Positions 21,340 to 30,211 of a stretch of DNA of 64,000 nucleotides are shown here, piece after piece. Origin of the DNA: Rhizobium nepotum 39/7 (lineage in GTDB: Bacteria > Pseudomonadota > Alphaproteobacteria > Rhizobiales > Rhizobiaceae). Within the stretch, counting starts at the first letter, position 1. Each line of letters begins with the position of its first letter. The notes under the pieces are model-generated. The model searched no databases. It saw only the letters and a list, made by a program, of their open reading frames with translations, and was not told the origin of the DNA. The position numbers and the translations under genes are program-made. The DNA is taken from assembly GCF_000949865.1 (NCBI RefSeq), contig NZ_JWJH01000016.1, positions 1 to 64,000 of the forward strand. Direction: 5' to 3'.

Positions 21340-23460
21340 ATGATGGACGATAGCAACGATCTCTTCTCCGGTCTTCCGGTGGCACCCAACAGCGAAACGG
21401 AAACGAACGAGGACACGGTCAAACCCGTGAAGGCCCCGTCAACCGTTCCCGCCAACGTGAACGTGCAGCCGAAACCCGCAGCCGTTGCGGCCGTCACGAC
21501 GCCTCCACCGCCATCGCCCGTGTCTCCTTCCGGTGACGAATACGGCGCCTCGTCGATCCGCGTGCTCGAAGGGCTGGAGCCGGTGCGCATGCGGCCCGGC
21601 ATGTATATTGGCGGCACCGACGAGAAGGCGCTGCACCACCTTTTCGCCGAAGTCATCGACAACTCCATGGACGAGGCGGTCGCCGGCCACGCCAATTTCA
21701 TCGAGGTCCATCTCGATACCGAAGGTTTCCTGACGGTGACCGACAACGGCCGCGGCATTCCGGTGGAAAACCATCCGCAGGTTCCGGGCAAGTCGACACT
21801 CGAAGTCATCATGACCAAGCTGCATGCCGGCGGCAAGTTCGACGGCAAGGCCTACGAGACCTCCGGCGGCCTGCACGGCGTCGGCGTTTCCGTGGTCAAC
21901 GCGCTGTCCGATCTTCTGGAAGTGGAAGTCGCCCGTAACCGCAAGCTTTACCGCCAGCGCTTCTCGCGCGGCGCGCCGATCGGCGGTCTGGAAGAGCTCG
22001 GCGACGTGCACAACCGTCGCGGCACCCGCGTGCGGTTCCACCCCGATCCGCAGATCTTCGGCGATCACGCGAGATTCGAGCCCGCGCGCATCTTCCGCAT
22101 GGCCCGGTCCAAGGCCTATCTCTTCGGCGGCGTCGAAATCCGCTGGAGCTGCGATCCGGGCATGGTGCCGGCCGACGGCGAAATTCCCGAAAAGGCCGTG
22201 TTCCATTTCCCCGGTGGCCTGAAGGATTATCTGGCGGCGACTCTCGGCAAGGAATTCACCGTCACCCGCGAGATTTTCTCGGGCCGAACGGAAAAGACCG
22301 GCGGCCATGGCGCACTGGAATGGGCCGTGACCTGGTATGGCGGCGACACGCAGATCCATTCCTATTGCAACACCATTCCCACCACCGAAGGCGGCACGCA
22401 TGAGGCCGGTTTCCGCATCGCGCTCACCAAGGGGCTGAAGAACTATGCGGAACTGACCCAGAACAAGCGCGCCAAGGAAATCACCACCGATGACGTGATG
22501 ATCTCGGCGGCCGGCATGCTCTCGGTCTTCATTCGCGAGCCGGAATTCGTCGGCCAGACCAAAGACAAGCTCGCAACCGTCGAAGCCCAGCGCATCGTCG
22601 AAAACGCGCTGCGCGATCCCTTCGACCATTATCTTACCGGCAATCCGGGCGAAGCGGCCAAGCTGCTGGACTGGGTGATAGAGCGCGCGGAAGAACGCCT
22701 GCGCCGCCGCAAGGAAAAGGAAGTCAACCGCAAGACAGCGGTGCGCAAACTGCGCCTGCCGGGCAAGCTGGCGGACTGCTCCCAGAACACGGCTGAGAAT
22801 GCCGAGCTTTTCATTGTCGAGGGCGACTCGGCTGGCGGTTCGGCCAAGCAGGCGCGCAACCGCGCCAATCAGGCCATTCTGCCGCTGCGCGGCAAGATCC
22901 TCAACGTCGGCAGCGCCAGCCGCGAAAAACTCTCCGCCAACCAGCAGATCGCCGATCTTATCCAGGCGCTCGGCTGCGGCACGCGCACGAAATACCGCGA
23001 AGAGGATTTGCGTTACGAGCGCATCATCATCATGACCGATGCCGATGTCGATGGCGCCCACATCGCCTCGTTGCTCATCACCTTTTTCTATCAGGAAATG
23101 CCGGAACTCATTCGCGGCAACCACCTTTTCCTCGCCGTGCCGCCGCTTTACGTCATCCGCCAGGGCGCAAAATCCGCCTATGCCCGCGATGACGCCCACC
23201 GCGCGGAATTGATGGAAACCATGTTCAAGGGCAAGAAGGTCGAAATCGGCCGCTTCAAAGGCCTCGGCGAGATGATGGCCGCGCAGCTGAAGGAAACCAC
23301 CATGGATCCCGGCAAGCGCACCCTGCTGCGCGTCGAGATCGACGACGTGGATTTCGAAGGCACCCGCGAAGCGGTGGACAATCTGATGGGCACCAAGGCG
23401 GACGCCCGCTTCCGTTTCATTCAGGAACGTGCGGCATTCGCGGATAATCTGGATATCTGA
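21340..23460 (+). CDS. parE: DNA topoisomerase IV subunit B
   Basis: A 706-residue type IIA topoisomerase ATPase subunit, partner of ParC in chromosome decatenation. After a 65-residue low-complexity extension comes the GHKL ATPase (EVIDNSMDEA, DNGRGIP, GGLHGVGVSVVN), the transducer domain, and a TOPRIM domain with VEGDSAGGSA and DADVDGAHI. Length and the lack of the GyrB-type C-terminal insertion argue for ParE over GyrB. The ATG at 21340 is followed directly by a second ATG; both are possible starts. Confidence 0.93.
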   Translation: MMDDSNDLFSGLPVAPNSETETNEDTVKPVKAPSTVPANVNVQPKPAAVAAVTTPPPPSPVSPSGDEYGASSIRVLEGLEPVRMRPGMYIGGTDEKALHHLFAEVIDNSMDEAVAGHANFIEVHLDTEGFLTVTDNGRGIPVENHPQVPGKSTLEVIMTKLHAGGKFDGKAYETSGGLHGVGVSVVNALSDLLEVEVARNRKLYRQRFSRGAPIGGLEELGDVHNRRGTRVRFHPDPQIFGDHARFEPARIFRMARSKAYLFGGVEIRWSCDPGMVPADGEIPEKAVFHFPGGLKDYLAATLGKEFTVTREIFSGRTEKTGGHGALEWAVTWYGGDTQIHSYCNTIPTTEGGTHEAGFRIALTKGLKNYAELTQNKRAKEITTDDVMISAAGMLSVFIREPEFVGQTKDKLATVEAQRIVENALRDPFDHYLTGNPGEAAKLLDWVIERAEERLRRRKEKEVNRKTAVRKLRLPGKLADCSQNTAENAELFIVEGDSAGGSAKQARNRANQAILPLRGKILNVGSASREKLSANQQIADLIQALGCGTRTKYREEDLRYERIIIMTDADVDGAHIASLLITFFYQEMPELIRGNHLFLAVPPLYVIRQGAKSAYARDDAHRAELMETMFKGKKVEIGRFKGLGEMMAAQLKETTMDPGKRTLLRVEIDDVDFEGTREAVDNLMGTKADARFRFIQERAAFADNLDI

Positions 23461-23501
23461 TTATACCTCCCGACCGCCAAGCGCGGCCGGGACATTTTAG
23501 C

Positions 23502-24110
23502 TCATGCCGCCACATCCTCGCGAACATCCAGAATGCGGTCGATCAACCCCCATTCCAGCGCCTCTTGCACCGTCATGAAACGGTCGCGGTCCATCGCCAT
23601 CTCGAACTCGTCGTAGTCGCGATTGCAATGCTCGGCATAGAGCCGCGTCATACGGTGCTTTGTCTGCCTGATTTCCTCGGCATGGATGAGCATATCCGAC
23701 GCCTGGCCCTGAAAGCCGCCGGATGGCTGGTGAATGAGGATACTGGCATTGGGCAATGCCGCCCGCGTGCCCGGTTCGCCCGCCATCAGCAGGAACGACC
23801 CCATCGAACGGGCGGTACCCATGCACAGCGTATGAACCGGCGCGCGGATATAGCGCATGGTGTCATACATTGCGAAACCGCTGGTCACGACACCACCAGG
23901 GGAATTGATGTAGAGATGGATCGGCTTTTTCGGGTTTTCCGCTTCAAGAAACAGCAATTGCGCGCAGACCAGCGCGGAAACCGTGTCGTTGACCTCACCA
24001 TTGAGAAAGATGATCCTTTCCCGCAGCAGGCGGGAATAGATGTCGAAAGATCTTTCTCCCCTTGCGGATTGTTCGACTACCATAGGGACGAGTTGCATCG
24101 CTTCGCGCAT
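23502..24110 (-). CDS. clpP: ClpP-family serine protease, stand-alone paralogue
   Basis: A 202-residue ClpP homologue with the catalytic triad Ser102, His127 and Asp176 in the usual contexts ([22 protein letters not shown]). The gene is not next to clpX or tig, so this is probably one of the several ClpP paralogues known in rhizobia. The residue before the nucleophile is Arg101, where most ClpPs have alanine (GTARSMG against GQAASMG). It converges with parE, with only 41 bp between the stops. Confidence 0.9.
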   Translation of the reverse strand: MREAMQLVPMVVEQSARGERSFDIYSRLLRERIIFLNGEVNDTVSALVCAQLLFLEAENPKKPIHLYINSPGGVVTSGFAMYDTMRYIRAPVHTLCMGTARSMGSFLLMAGEPGTRAALPNASILIHQPSGGFQGQASDMLIHAEEIRQTKHRMTRLYAEHCNRDYDEFEMAMDRDRFMTVQEALEWGLIDRILDVREDVAA

Positions 24111-24153
24111 TGGCGAACTCCTGTCGTTTGAGAATGTCGGGAAATTTAGCGGA

Positions 24154-24513
24154 TCAGGCGGCGAGCTTGACCGGCGAACCGTTATGGTTTGCGGCAGCTT
24201 TTGTCATCCGGCCGGGACCGGTAATGGGCAACTCATGAATGACCCGCAGGCTGGTGCCGCCCCGGGTATTCGACGCGATCCTGAAGGTGACGGTGCTTTC
24301 CAGAAATGGCGGAACATCCTCGCGCAGCCTGTAGCAAACCTCCTGCCCGGGCGTGACGTTGATCGCCTCGGCTTCGGCCAAAGCCTCCTTCGGCAACCAG
24401 TGTTCGCGATACGCCGGAATGCTGATCGCGCGCCAGACCTTTTGCGGCGGCTCGTCGAGATCATATTCAAGCTCGATACCGTGTCTCGGCGCTGCGGGCG
24501 TTTGCCTGTTCAT
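24154..24513 (-). CDS. SRPBCC/AHSA1-type protein
   Basis: A 119-residue small-molecule-binding START-like domain. The N-terminal strand with [24 protein letters not shown] is typical of AHSA1-type SRPBCC proteins. The start codon overlaps the stop of the upstream ArsR gene in an ATGA arrangement, so the two are translationally coupled. ArsR-SRPBCC pairs are widespread; the ligand is unknown and usually not arsenic. Confidence 0.85.
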   Translation of the reverse strand: MNRQTPAAPRHGIELEYDLDEPPQKVWRAISIPAYREHWLPKEALAEAEAINVTPGQEVCYRLREDVPPFLESTVTFRIASNTRGGTSLRVIHELPITGPGRMTKAAANHNGSPVKLAA

Positions 24514-24824
24514 TGGTCCATATCCTTCAGCAAGAGCTTGAGAGCATCGATGCGCTGTGGCCAATAGGCGCGGTATTTGCCGAGCCACGCCGCAATCCGT
24601 GTCAGCCCGTCCGGATCGACCTCATAATTGACGAAACGGCCCTGCCGCCTTTCAACCACCAGCCCCGCACCCCGCAACACCGCAAGATGCTGCGACATCG
24701 CCGGCTGGCTGATTTCGATACCTTCGCGCAAGGAGGAGGCATTCATGGCGCCACCCGCCAGTTTCTCGAAAATCGCACGTCGCGTCGGATCGGCCAGCGC
24801 CCGGAAAATATCATTCTCTGTCAT
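24510..24824 (-). CDS. ArsR-family transcriptional repressor
   Basis: A 104-residue winged-helix regulator: ENDIFRALADPTRRAIFEKL, a recognition helix with EISQPAMSQHLAVLRGAGLV, and a wing ending RFVNYEVDP. No cysteine metal site is seen, so it is not a metal sensor of the classical kind. The ATG at 24824 gives the standard length. An ATAAG-N6-CTTAT dyad overlaps the leader a few bases upstream, suggesting autorepression. It is coupled to the SRPBCC gene. Confidence 0.92.
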   Translation of the reverse strand: MTENDIFRALADPTRRAIFEKLAGGAMNASSLREGIEISQPAMSQHLAVLRGAGLVVERRQGRFVNYEVDPDGLTRIAAWLGKYRAYWPQRIDALKLLLKDMDQ

Positions 24825-24832
24825 GACGACAC

Positions 24833-24848
24833 ATAAGCACACACTTAT
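24833..24848 (-). promoter_or_regulatory. Candidate ArsR operator
   Basis: An inverted repeat ATAAG-CACACA-CTTAT is centred about 16 bp before the regulator's start codon. Such dyads are typical autoregulatory sites of ArsR-SRPBCC operons. Binding is inferred from position and symmetry only. Confidence 0.55.
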
Positions 24849-24990
24849 ACGATTCGCAAGCGCCTCCCTCCGGCATTCGTGTCGCAAGCCGGATTTTCGC
24901 AAATCCACGCTCTCTTGTGTCACGAACGCTTTATGCCCTCGCACGTTCTCACCCGGCCTGATAATCTTCAGGCGGGAGTGATCAAAACAA

Positions 24991-26547
24991 GTGACTGCAT
25001 TTACGGTCTTTATAACTATTGTGCTGCTGGTCCTCGGATCGAGCCTGTTTGTTGTCATCGGCAAGCAGCGGGAAAAAGCCATTCCCAAGCGTCCCTCAAC
25101 CGCCCTGCCCGTTGCCGAGGATGCCACCAGGCTCGATCGGCACTGGCAGTCGATAAGGAACGGCTGGAACGAGAAAAACGCGCTCTGCCTGCTGCATTCC
25201 AACCTTGATGCCTTTGCGGTGCGGGTGGCGGCGGCACGGGCGGCGGGGCGCAGCCTCGATCTGATGTATTACATGTGGAATGCTGACCTTACCGGGCGGC
25301 TGATGATGCGCGAGGTCATTGCCGCAGCGGACCGCGGCGTGCGCGTGCGGCTGCTGCTGGACGATCTCGGCGTTTCCATCTCCGACCGCATCTTCCATGC
25401 GATCGACAGCCATCCCAATATCGAACTGCGGCTGTTCAACCCCACCAGGGCGCGGGAAAACATCCTGTATCGAGGCATCGAACTCGTGCTGCGCTTCCGA
25501 AGCGTCAACCGGCGCATGCACAACAAGGCGTGGATCGCCGACGGACGCGCCGTCATCGTCGGAGGCCGCAATATTGGCGATGCCTATTTCGATGCCGCCG
25601 AACGGACGAATTTTCATGATTTCGACATTCTCGGTTTCGGCAGGATCGTTGCCGACGCCACCGAAATCTTCGACGATTACTGGAACAGCGCCGTTTCCGT
25701 CCCGGTGCGCTCGCTTCTGGCGCGCAGGCCGAGCAAGCTTGCCAGATTGCGGCGCGAGCTTGCCGCGCTGCCGAAAAGCGAGGCCGCCAAGCCCTATCTG
25801 GAGCGGGTCGAAAGCCAATATGGCAGCGGCCATTTCCTGATGTCGGATCGCCTGCACTGGGTCGATGAAGCGGACGTGCTTGCCGACCCGCCGGAAAAAG
25901 CGGCGGGAAAACGCCGGGACGGCTATAATTTCCTGATGGAGAGTCTGCTGCCGCTTCTGCAGGCCGCAAGTGACAGCCTGCACATCACTTCGCCCTATTT
26001 CATTCCCGGCAAACAGGGCGTGGATATTTTCTCACGCCTTGCCGAGCGCGGCGTGTCGGTCGCCGTCCTGACGAATTCGCTGGCCGCAACGGATGTGGCC
26101 GCCGTTCACGCCGGTTATGCCCGCTATCGAAAACCACTTTTGCTGGGCGGGGTGCGCCTGCACGAATTGCGCGCGCAGGCGGACCAGTCCAACTTCACCC
26201 TGCGCGGTTCGGGACAGGCGAGCCTGCACACCAAGGCCTTCACGCGCGATGGCAAGACCGGCTATATCGGCTCGCTCAATTTCGATCCGCGCTCCGCCTC
26301 GCTCAATACGGAAATGGGCGTCGTGTTCACCTCGGCCCCGCTGGTCGCCCGCATGGACGCGATATTCGCGCAAGAAATCCGCCGCCAGATGAGCTTCGAG
26401 CTGGATATGGACAGTGGCGATCGCCTCATCTGGATGACGGAAGAACAGGGCCGGCCGAAGATATACCGGCGCGAACCGGACGCCGCTATCGGCCGCCGGC
26501 TCGTCGCAGGCATCATGCGTCTCTTGCCGCTTGAATCGCAGCTTTGA
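24991..26547 (+). CDS. Phospholipase D-like / cardiolipin synthase-type protein
   Basis: A 518-residue membrane-anchored phosphodiesterase. One N-terminal helix (residues 3-20) is followed by two PLD domains. Both HKD motifs are intact: His177/Lys179/Asp184 and His413/Lys415/Asp420. This architecture fits bacterial cardiolipin synthase-like enzymes of the YmdC/ClsC kind and some phospholipases D; which activity applies cannot be read. The start is GTG at 24991, the first codon before the hydrophobic helix. It is divergent from the ArsR operon. Confidence 0.87.
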   Translation: MTAFTVFITIVLLVLGSSLFVVIGKQREKAIPKRPSTALPVAEDATRLDRHWQSIRNGWNEKNALCLLHSNLDAFAVRVAAARAAGRSLDLMYYMWNADLTGRLMMREVIAAADRGVRVRLLLDDLGVSISDRIFHAIDSHPNIELRLFNPTRARENILYRGIELVLRFRSVNRRMHNKAWIADGRAVIVGGRNIGDAYFDAAERTNFHDFDILGFGRIVADATEIFDDYWNSAVSVPVRSLLARRPSKLARLRRELAALPKSEAAKPYLERVESQYGSGHFLMSDRLHWVDEADVLADPPEKAAGKRRDGYNFLMESLLPLLQAASDSLHITSPYFIPGKQGVDIFSRLAERGVSVAVLTNSLAATDVAAVHAGYARYRKPLLLGGVRLHELRAQADQSNFTLRGSGQASLHTKAFTRDGKTGYIGSLNFDPRSASLNTEMGVVFTSAPLVARMDAIFAQEIRRQMSFELDMDSGDRLIWMTEEQGRPKIYRREPDAAIGRRLVAGIMRLLPLESQL

Positions 26548-26559
26548 CGGACAACGATT

Positions 26560-27393
26560 TTACGCCGCCGGCCTCACCCCGGCCTTCGCCAATTGTATCT
26601 GCACCAGCGTGTCGAGGTTCTGGTTGACACGACAGTAGAACTCTTCGTCGATGAAGGGGCGCAGCATGAAGTCGTTGCCGCCCGCCTTCAGGAACCGCGC
26701 CGACAACAACCGGTTGGTGGAGGAGGAAACGCCGATGATGCGCAGCTCGTGCGATCCGCGCACGGTGCGGACGCGTCGCGTCAGTTCGAAACCGTCAATA
26801 TCGGGCATATTGTAGTCGGTCACCACCAGCCCGATATCGGGATTGGCCTTCAGGATTTCGAGCGCCTTCGCACCGCTATCGGCAAGGCTGACGCGGAAAT
26901 TATAACGCTTGAGGCGGCTGGAAAGCAGCGCCCGCGCCGTCGGGCTGTCATCGACGATCAGCACATGGTGGCGGTGGTTGGTGAGGAACCGGCAGATGGA
27001 TTCCGTCAGCATGTCCACGGCGAAGACATTATCCTTGAGAATGTAGTCGACCACATTCTTGGCGATCAGCGTTTCGCGGGTCGCCTCGTGAAAAGTGCTG
27101 GTGAAAACAATGGTCGGGATCGAAAGATCGATCAGATATTCCAGCGCCTCGCCATTTTCCGCCCCCGGAAGGTTGATGTTGGAAATCGCAAGCGTGACAG
27201 GATCGGCGGAGTGTTCGTAACACGCCTGCAACTCTTCGAAGTTGCGGCACACCTCCACGGAAACGCCCAGCAGCTCCTTCAGACGCAGGCTCACCATCTG
27301 GGTGAACACATTGGTGTCTTCCGCCAGCAAGATGCGGCAATTGGTGAAAGGCACGCCCGAATATTGCATGCCCGTAATGCCCAGAAAATTCAT
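26560..27393 (-). CDS. Tandem two-receiver response regulator, no output domain
   Basis: A 277-residue protein made of two CheY-like receiver domains (about 18-135 and 142-270). The first has the acidic pair Glu25/Asp26 and Lys120 but Asn72 where the phosphorylated aspartate should be (AISNINLPG). The second has Asp148/Asp149 and the phospho-acceptor Asp193 (VTDYNMPD) but Arg245 in place of the usual lysine. There is no output domain, so it probably acts through protein contacts or as a phosphate relay. It is separated by only 12 bp from the end of the PLD gene, tail to tail. No kinase gene is adjacent. Confidence 0.88.
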   Translation of the reverse strand: MNFLGITGMQYSGVPFTNCRILLAEDTNVFTQMVSLRLKELLGVSVEVCRNFEELQACYEHSADPVTLAISNINLPGAENGEALEYLIDLSIPTIVFTSTFHEATRETLIAKNVVDYILKDNVFAVDMLTESICRFLTNHRHHVLIVDDSPTARALLSSRLKRYNFRVSLADSGAKALEILKANPDIGLVVTDYNMPDIDGFELTRRVRTVRGSHELRIIGVSSSTNRLLSARFLKAGGNDFMLRPFIDEEFYCRVNQNLDTLVQIQLAKAGVRPAA

Positions 27394-27500
27394 TTTGTCC
27401 TAGTCCCCCGTCGTCTTTCAGAGGAAATTAGCAGGCGTATTTTTCAAATTAATTAATAACACTTTTGCCCGAAAACAGTCGGCACACATGCTTACCCAAA

Positions 27501-27528
27501 AGAAAACACGGCCCCGAAGGGCCGTGTT
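27501..27528 (-). terminator. Terminator of the dehydrogenase gene
   Basis: AACACGGCCC-CGAA-GGGCCGTGTT: a 10-bp perfect stem with a tetraloop, about 24 bp past the stop; the minus strand then reads TTCTTTTGG. Confidence 0.88.
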
Positions 27529-27551
27529 GCAAATGCGGGCGGAAAAGCGCC

Positions 27552-30065
27552 TCAGGCGCGCAGCAGCGCATTCTCCGTGTCGAAGGGGCTTTCTTCCACC
27601 ACCTCGGCATCATAAAGCGTGCCGAGAATGCGGATTTTCAGCTTCGTGCCAACAGCTGCATATTCGGGTTTCAGCATGGCGAGCGCGATGGACTTGCCGA
27701 CGCGCCAACCGAAACCGCCGCTGGTGACGCGGCCGGCAAGTGCGCCGTTTTCATCGGAGATTGCTTCCGAACCGCGCGCATCGACATCCGTATTGCCCGA
27801 CACGGTCAGCGTCGAGAATACCGATTTCAGGCCAGCTTCCTTGTAGGCCACCAGTGCATCGCGGCCGATGAAGTTTTTCTCCGGACGCAGGAAGCGGTCG
27901 AGACCGGATTCATAGGCGTTGTATTCCACCGAAAGCTCGCGACCCATGTTGCGATAGGATTTTTCGAGCGACATCGACACCATGGCCCGGATACCGAAAG
28001 GCTTGATGCCGAATTCGGCGCCCGCTTCCATCAGCCGGTCGAAGATGTAGTTCTGCATCTCGATCGGATGGTGCAGTTCCCAGCCCAGTTCGCCCACGAA
28101 GTTGACGCGCAGCGCATGCGCCGTCGCAACACCGACGGAGATCTGTTTCGCCGTCAGCCAGGGGAAATCCTTGTTCTCGAGGCTGGTGCGGGTCAGCTTC
28201 TTCAGAAGATCGCGCGACTTCGGACCGGCAAGCACCAGCACACCGTATTTCTGGGTGATCGGCTGCAGCACCACGGAACCGTCGGTGGGCGCAAGCCGCT
28301 GAAGCACGTCATGATCGTGGGCCTCAAGACCGCCGGCAGACACCAGATAGAACCGGCCCGGCGCCCATTCATAGACGGTGAACTCGATCTTCACGCCGCC
28401 ATTCGGCGTCAGAAGATGCGTCAGCGCGATGCGGCCGCGCTTCTTCGGCACGATATTGGCCAGAATGTTGTCCAGCCAGGCGCGCGCGCCGGGACCGGAC
28501 ACTTCCATCTTGGCGAAGGCCGACATATCCAGCACGCCGACATTCTGGGTGACGTTCTTCACCTCGTTGCCGACATGTTCGAAATAGTTCGAGCGGCGGA
28601 ACGACCATTTCTCGACGATCCGGCCATCCTCCAGCGGCGGCGCATGGTTGTGGCTGGTGATGACGTCAGCACCGACGCCGAGGTCTTCTTCGCGCAGCGC
28701 ATAACCCTCCGGCGCATACCAGTTGGCACGCTCCCAGCCGTAAACGGAGCCGAACACGCCGCCGAGCTTCTTCAGACGGTCGTAAACCGGCGTCGTCTTC
28801 AGCGGGCGGGCGGCGGAACGCTCTTCATCGGGATAATGCATGGTGAAGACGTTGGCATAGGCTTCCTCGTTCTTGGCAATGAGGTAACCTTCCGTCGCGT
28901 GAGGTCCGAAGCGGCGCGGATCGACACCCATGAGATCGAGCGTCGGCTCGCCATCGACGATCCATTCCGCAAGCTGCCAGCCGGCGCCACCGGCGGCGGT
29001 GATACCGAAGGAATGGCCTTCGTTCAGCCAGAAATTCGTCAGGCCCGGCGCCGGACCGACGATCGGGTTACCATCCGGCGTATAGGCGATCGCGCCGTTA
29101 TAGACCTTCTTGATACCCACTTCGCCAAAGGCCGGAACGCGCGCGATGGCAGATTCGATATGCGGCATCAGGCGGTCGAGTTCTTCCTGGAACAGCTCAT
29201 ATTCGCTGTGCTCCGAAGGGCCATCGACATAACAGACCGGCGCGCCGACTTCATAGGGGCCGAGGATAAGACCACCCGCTTCCTCGCGCATGTACCAGGC
29301 CGAATCCGATTCACGCAGAACGCCCATTTCCGGCAGACCCTGACGGCGGCGCTCCTGAATGGCCGGATGCGGCTCGGTGACGATATATTGATGCTCGACC
29401 GGAATGACCGGAATATTGATGCCGACCATCTCGCCGGTCTTGCGGGCGAAGGAACCGGTGCAGGAGATGATATGTTCGGCGATGATCTCGCCCTTGTCGG
29501 TCGTCACCTTCCAGTGACCGTCCTCGAGCTGCTCGATGGCGGTAACGGTGGTGTTGCGGTAGATGGTCGCGCCACGGTCGCGCGCGCCCTTGGCCAGCGC
29601 CTGCGTCAGGTCGGCGGGCTGGATGTAGCCGTCATCGGGATGCTGGATCGCGCCGAGCAGGCCGTCCGTCTCGCAGAGCGGCCAGACTTCCTTGACCTGT
29701 TCCGGCGTCAACATCTTGACCTCGACCCCGATGGTCTCGGCGATACCGGCATAATACATATACTCGTCCCAGCGATCCTTGGTGCGGGCGAGACGGATGT
29801 TCGAGACCTTGGAGAAACCGACATTCATGCCGGTTTCTTCCTGAAGCTCCTCGTAGAACTTCACGGAATATTTGTGAATCTGGCCAACCGAGTAACTCAT
29901 GTTGAACAGCGGCAGGAGACCGGCCGCATGCCAGGTGGAACCCGACGTCAGCTCCTTGCGCTCGATCAGGACGCTGTCGCTCCAGCCCTTCCTGGCAAGA
30001 TGATAAAGCGTCGAAACGCCGACGACGCCGCCACCAATCACCACCGCCCGTGCATGTGTCTTCAT
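27552..30065 (-). CDS. Dimethylglycine/sarcosine dehydrogenase-like FAD enzyme with GcvT domain
   Basis: An 837-residue fusion. The N-terminal DAO-type FAD domain opens with AVVIGGGVVG and has His46 in STWHAAG, the position used for covalent FAD in mammalian dimethylglycine dehydrogenase. A central FAD-enzyme domain and a C-terminal aminomethyltransferase (GcvT) half from about residue 440 follow, which in the family passes the one-carbon unit to tetrahydrofolate. The likely role is demethylation of dimethylglycine or sarcosine in glycine betaine catabolism. No betaine genes are adjacent, and the exact N-methyl substrate is not determined. Confidence 0.88.
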   Translation of the reverse strand: MKTHARAVVIGGGVVGVSTLYHLARKGWSDSVLIERKELTSGSTWHAAGLLPLFNMSYSVGQIHKYSVKFYEELQEETGMNVGFSKVSNIRLARTKDRWDEYMYYAGIAETIGVEVKMLTPEQVKEVWPLCETDGLLGAIQHPDDGYIQPADLTQALAKGARDRGATIYRNTTVTAIEQLEDGHWKVTTDKGEIIAEHIISCTGSFARKTGEMVGINIPVIPVEHQYIVTEPHPAIQERRRQGLPEMGVLRESDSAWYMREEAGGLILGPYEVGAPVCYVDGPSEHSEYELFQEELDRLMPHIESAIARVPAFGEVGIKKVYNGAIAYTPDGNPIVGPAPGLTNFWLNEGHSFGITAAGGAGWQLAEWIVDGEPTLDLMGVDPRRFGPHATEGYLIAKNEEAYANVFTMHYPDEERSAARPLKTTPVYDRLKKLGGVFGSVYGWERANWYAPEGYALREEDLGVGADVITSHNHAPPLEDGRIVEKWSFRRSNYFEHVGNEVKNVTQNVGVLDMSAFAKMEVSGPGARAWLDNILANIVPKKRGRIALTHLLTPNGGVKIEFTVYEWAPGRFYLVSAGGLEAHDHDVLQRLAPTDGSVVLQPITQKYGVLVLAGPKSRDLLKKLTRTSLENKDFPWLTAKQISVGVATAHALRVNFVGELGWELHHPIEMQNYIFDRLMEAGAEFGIKPFGIRAMVSMSLEKSYRNMGRELSVEYNAYESGLDRFLRPEKNFIGRDALVAYKEAGLKSVFSTLTVSGNTDVDARGSEAISDENGALAGRVTSGGFGWRVGKSIALAMLKPEYAAVGTKLKIRILGTLYDAEVVEESPFDTENALLRA

Positions 30066-30211
30066 TTACAGAACCCCTAAAAAGCGCCGGCGTTGCCTGA
30101 TTGTCCCGCCAAATCGATGGGAGGAATATGAAGCGCCCGGCCGCCCTTCAGCCGCCTGATTGCGACATGGCCATAGGGTGCTGCGACAGGCGCGAAAATG
30201 AGCAGCGCCGC

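Noticed and set aside
27465..30080. An 871-codon open frame opposite the dehydrogenase gene
   Set aside because: Antisense shadow of an intact, well-recognised FAD enzyme; no ribosome site or homologous motif.
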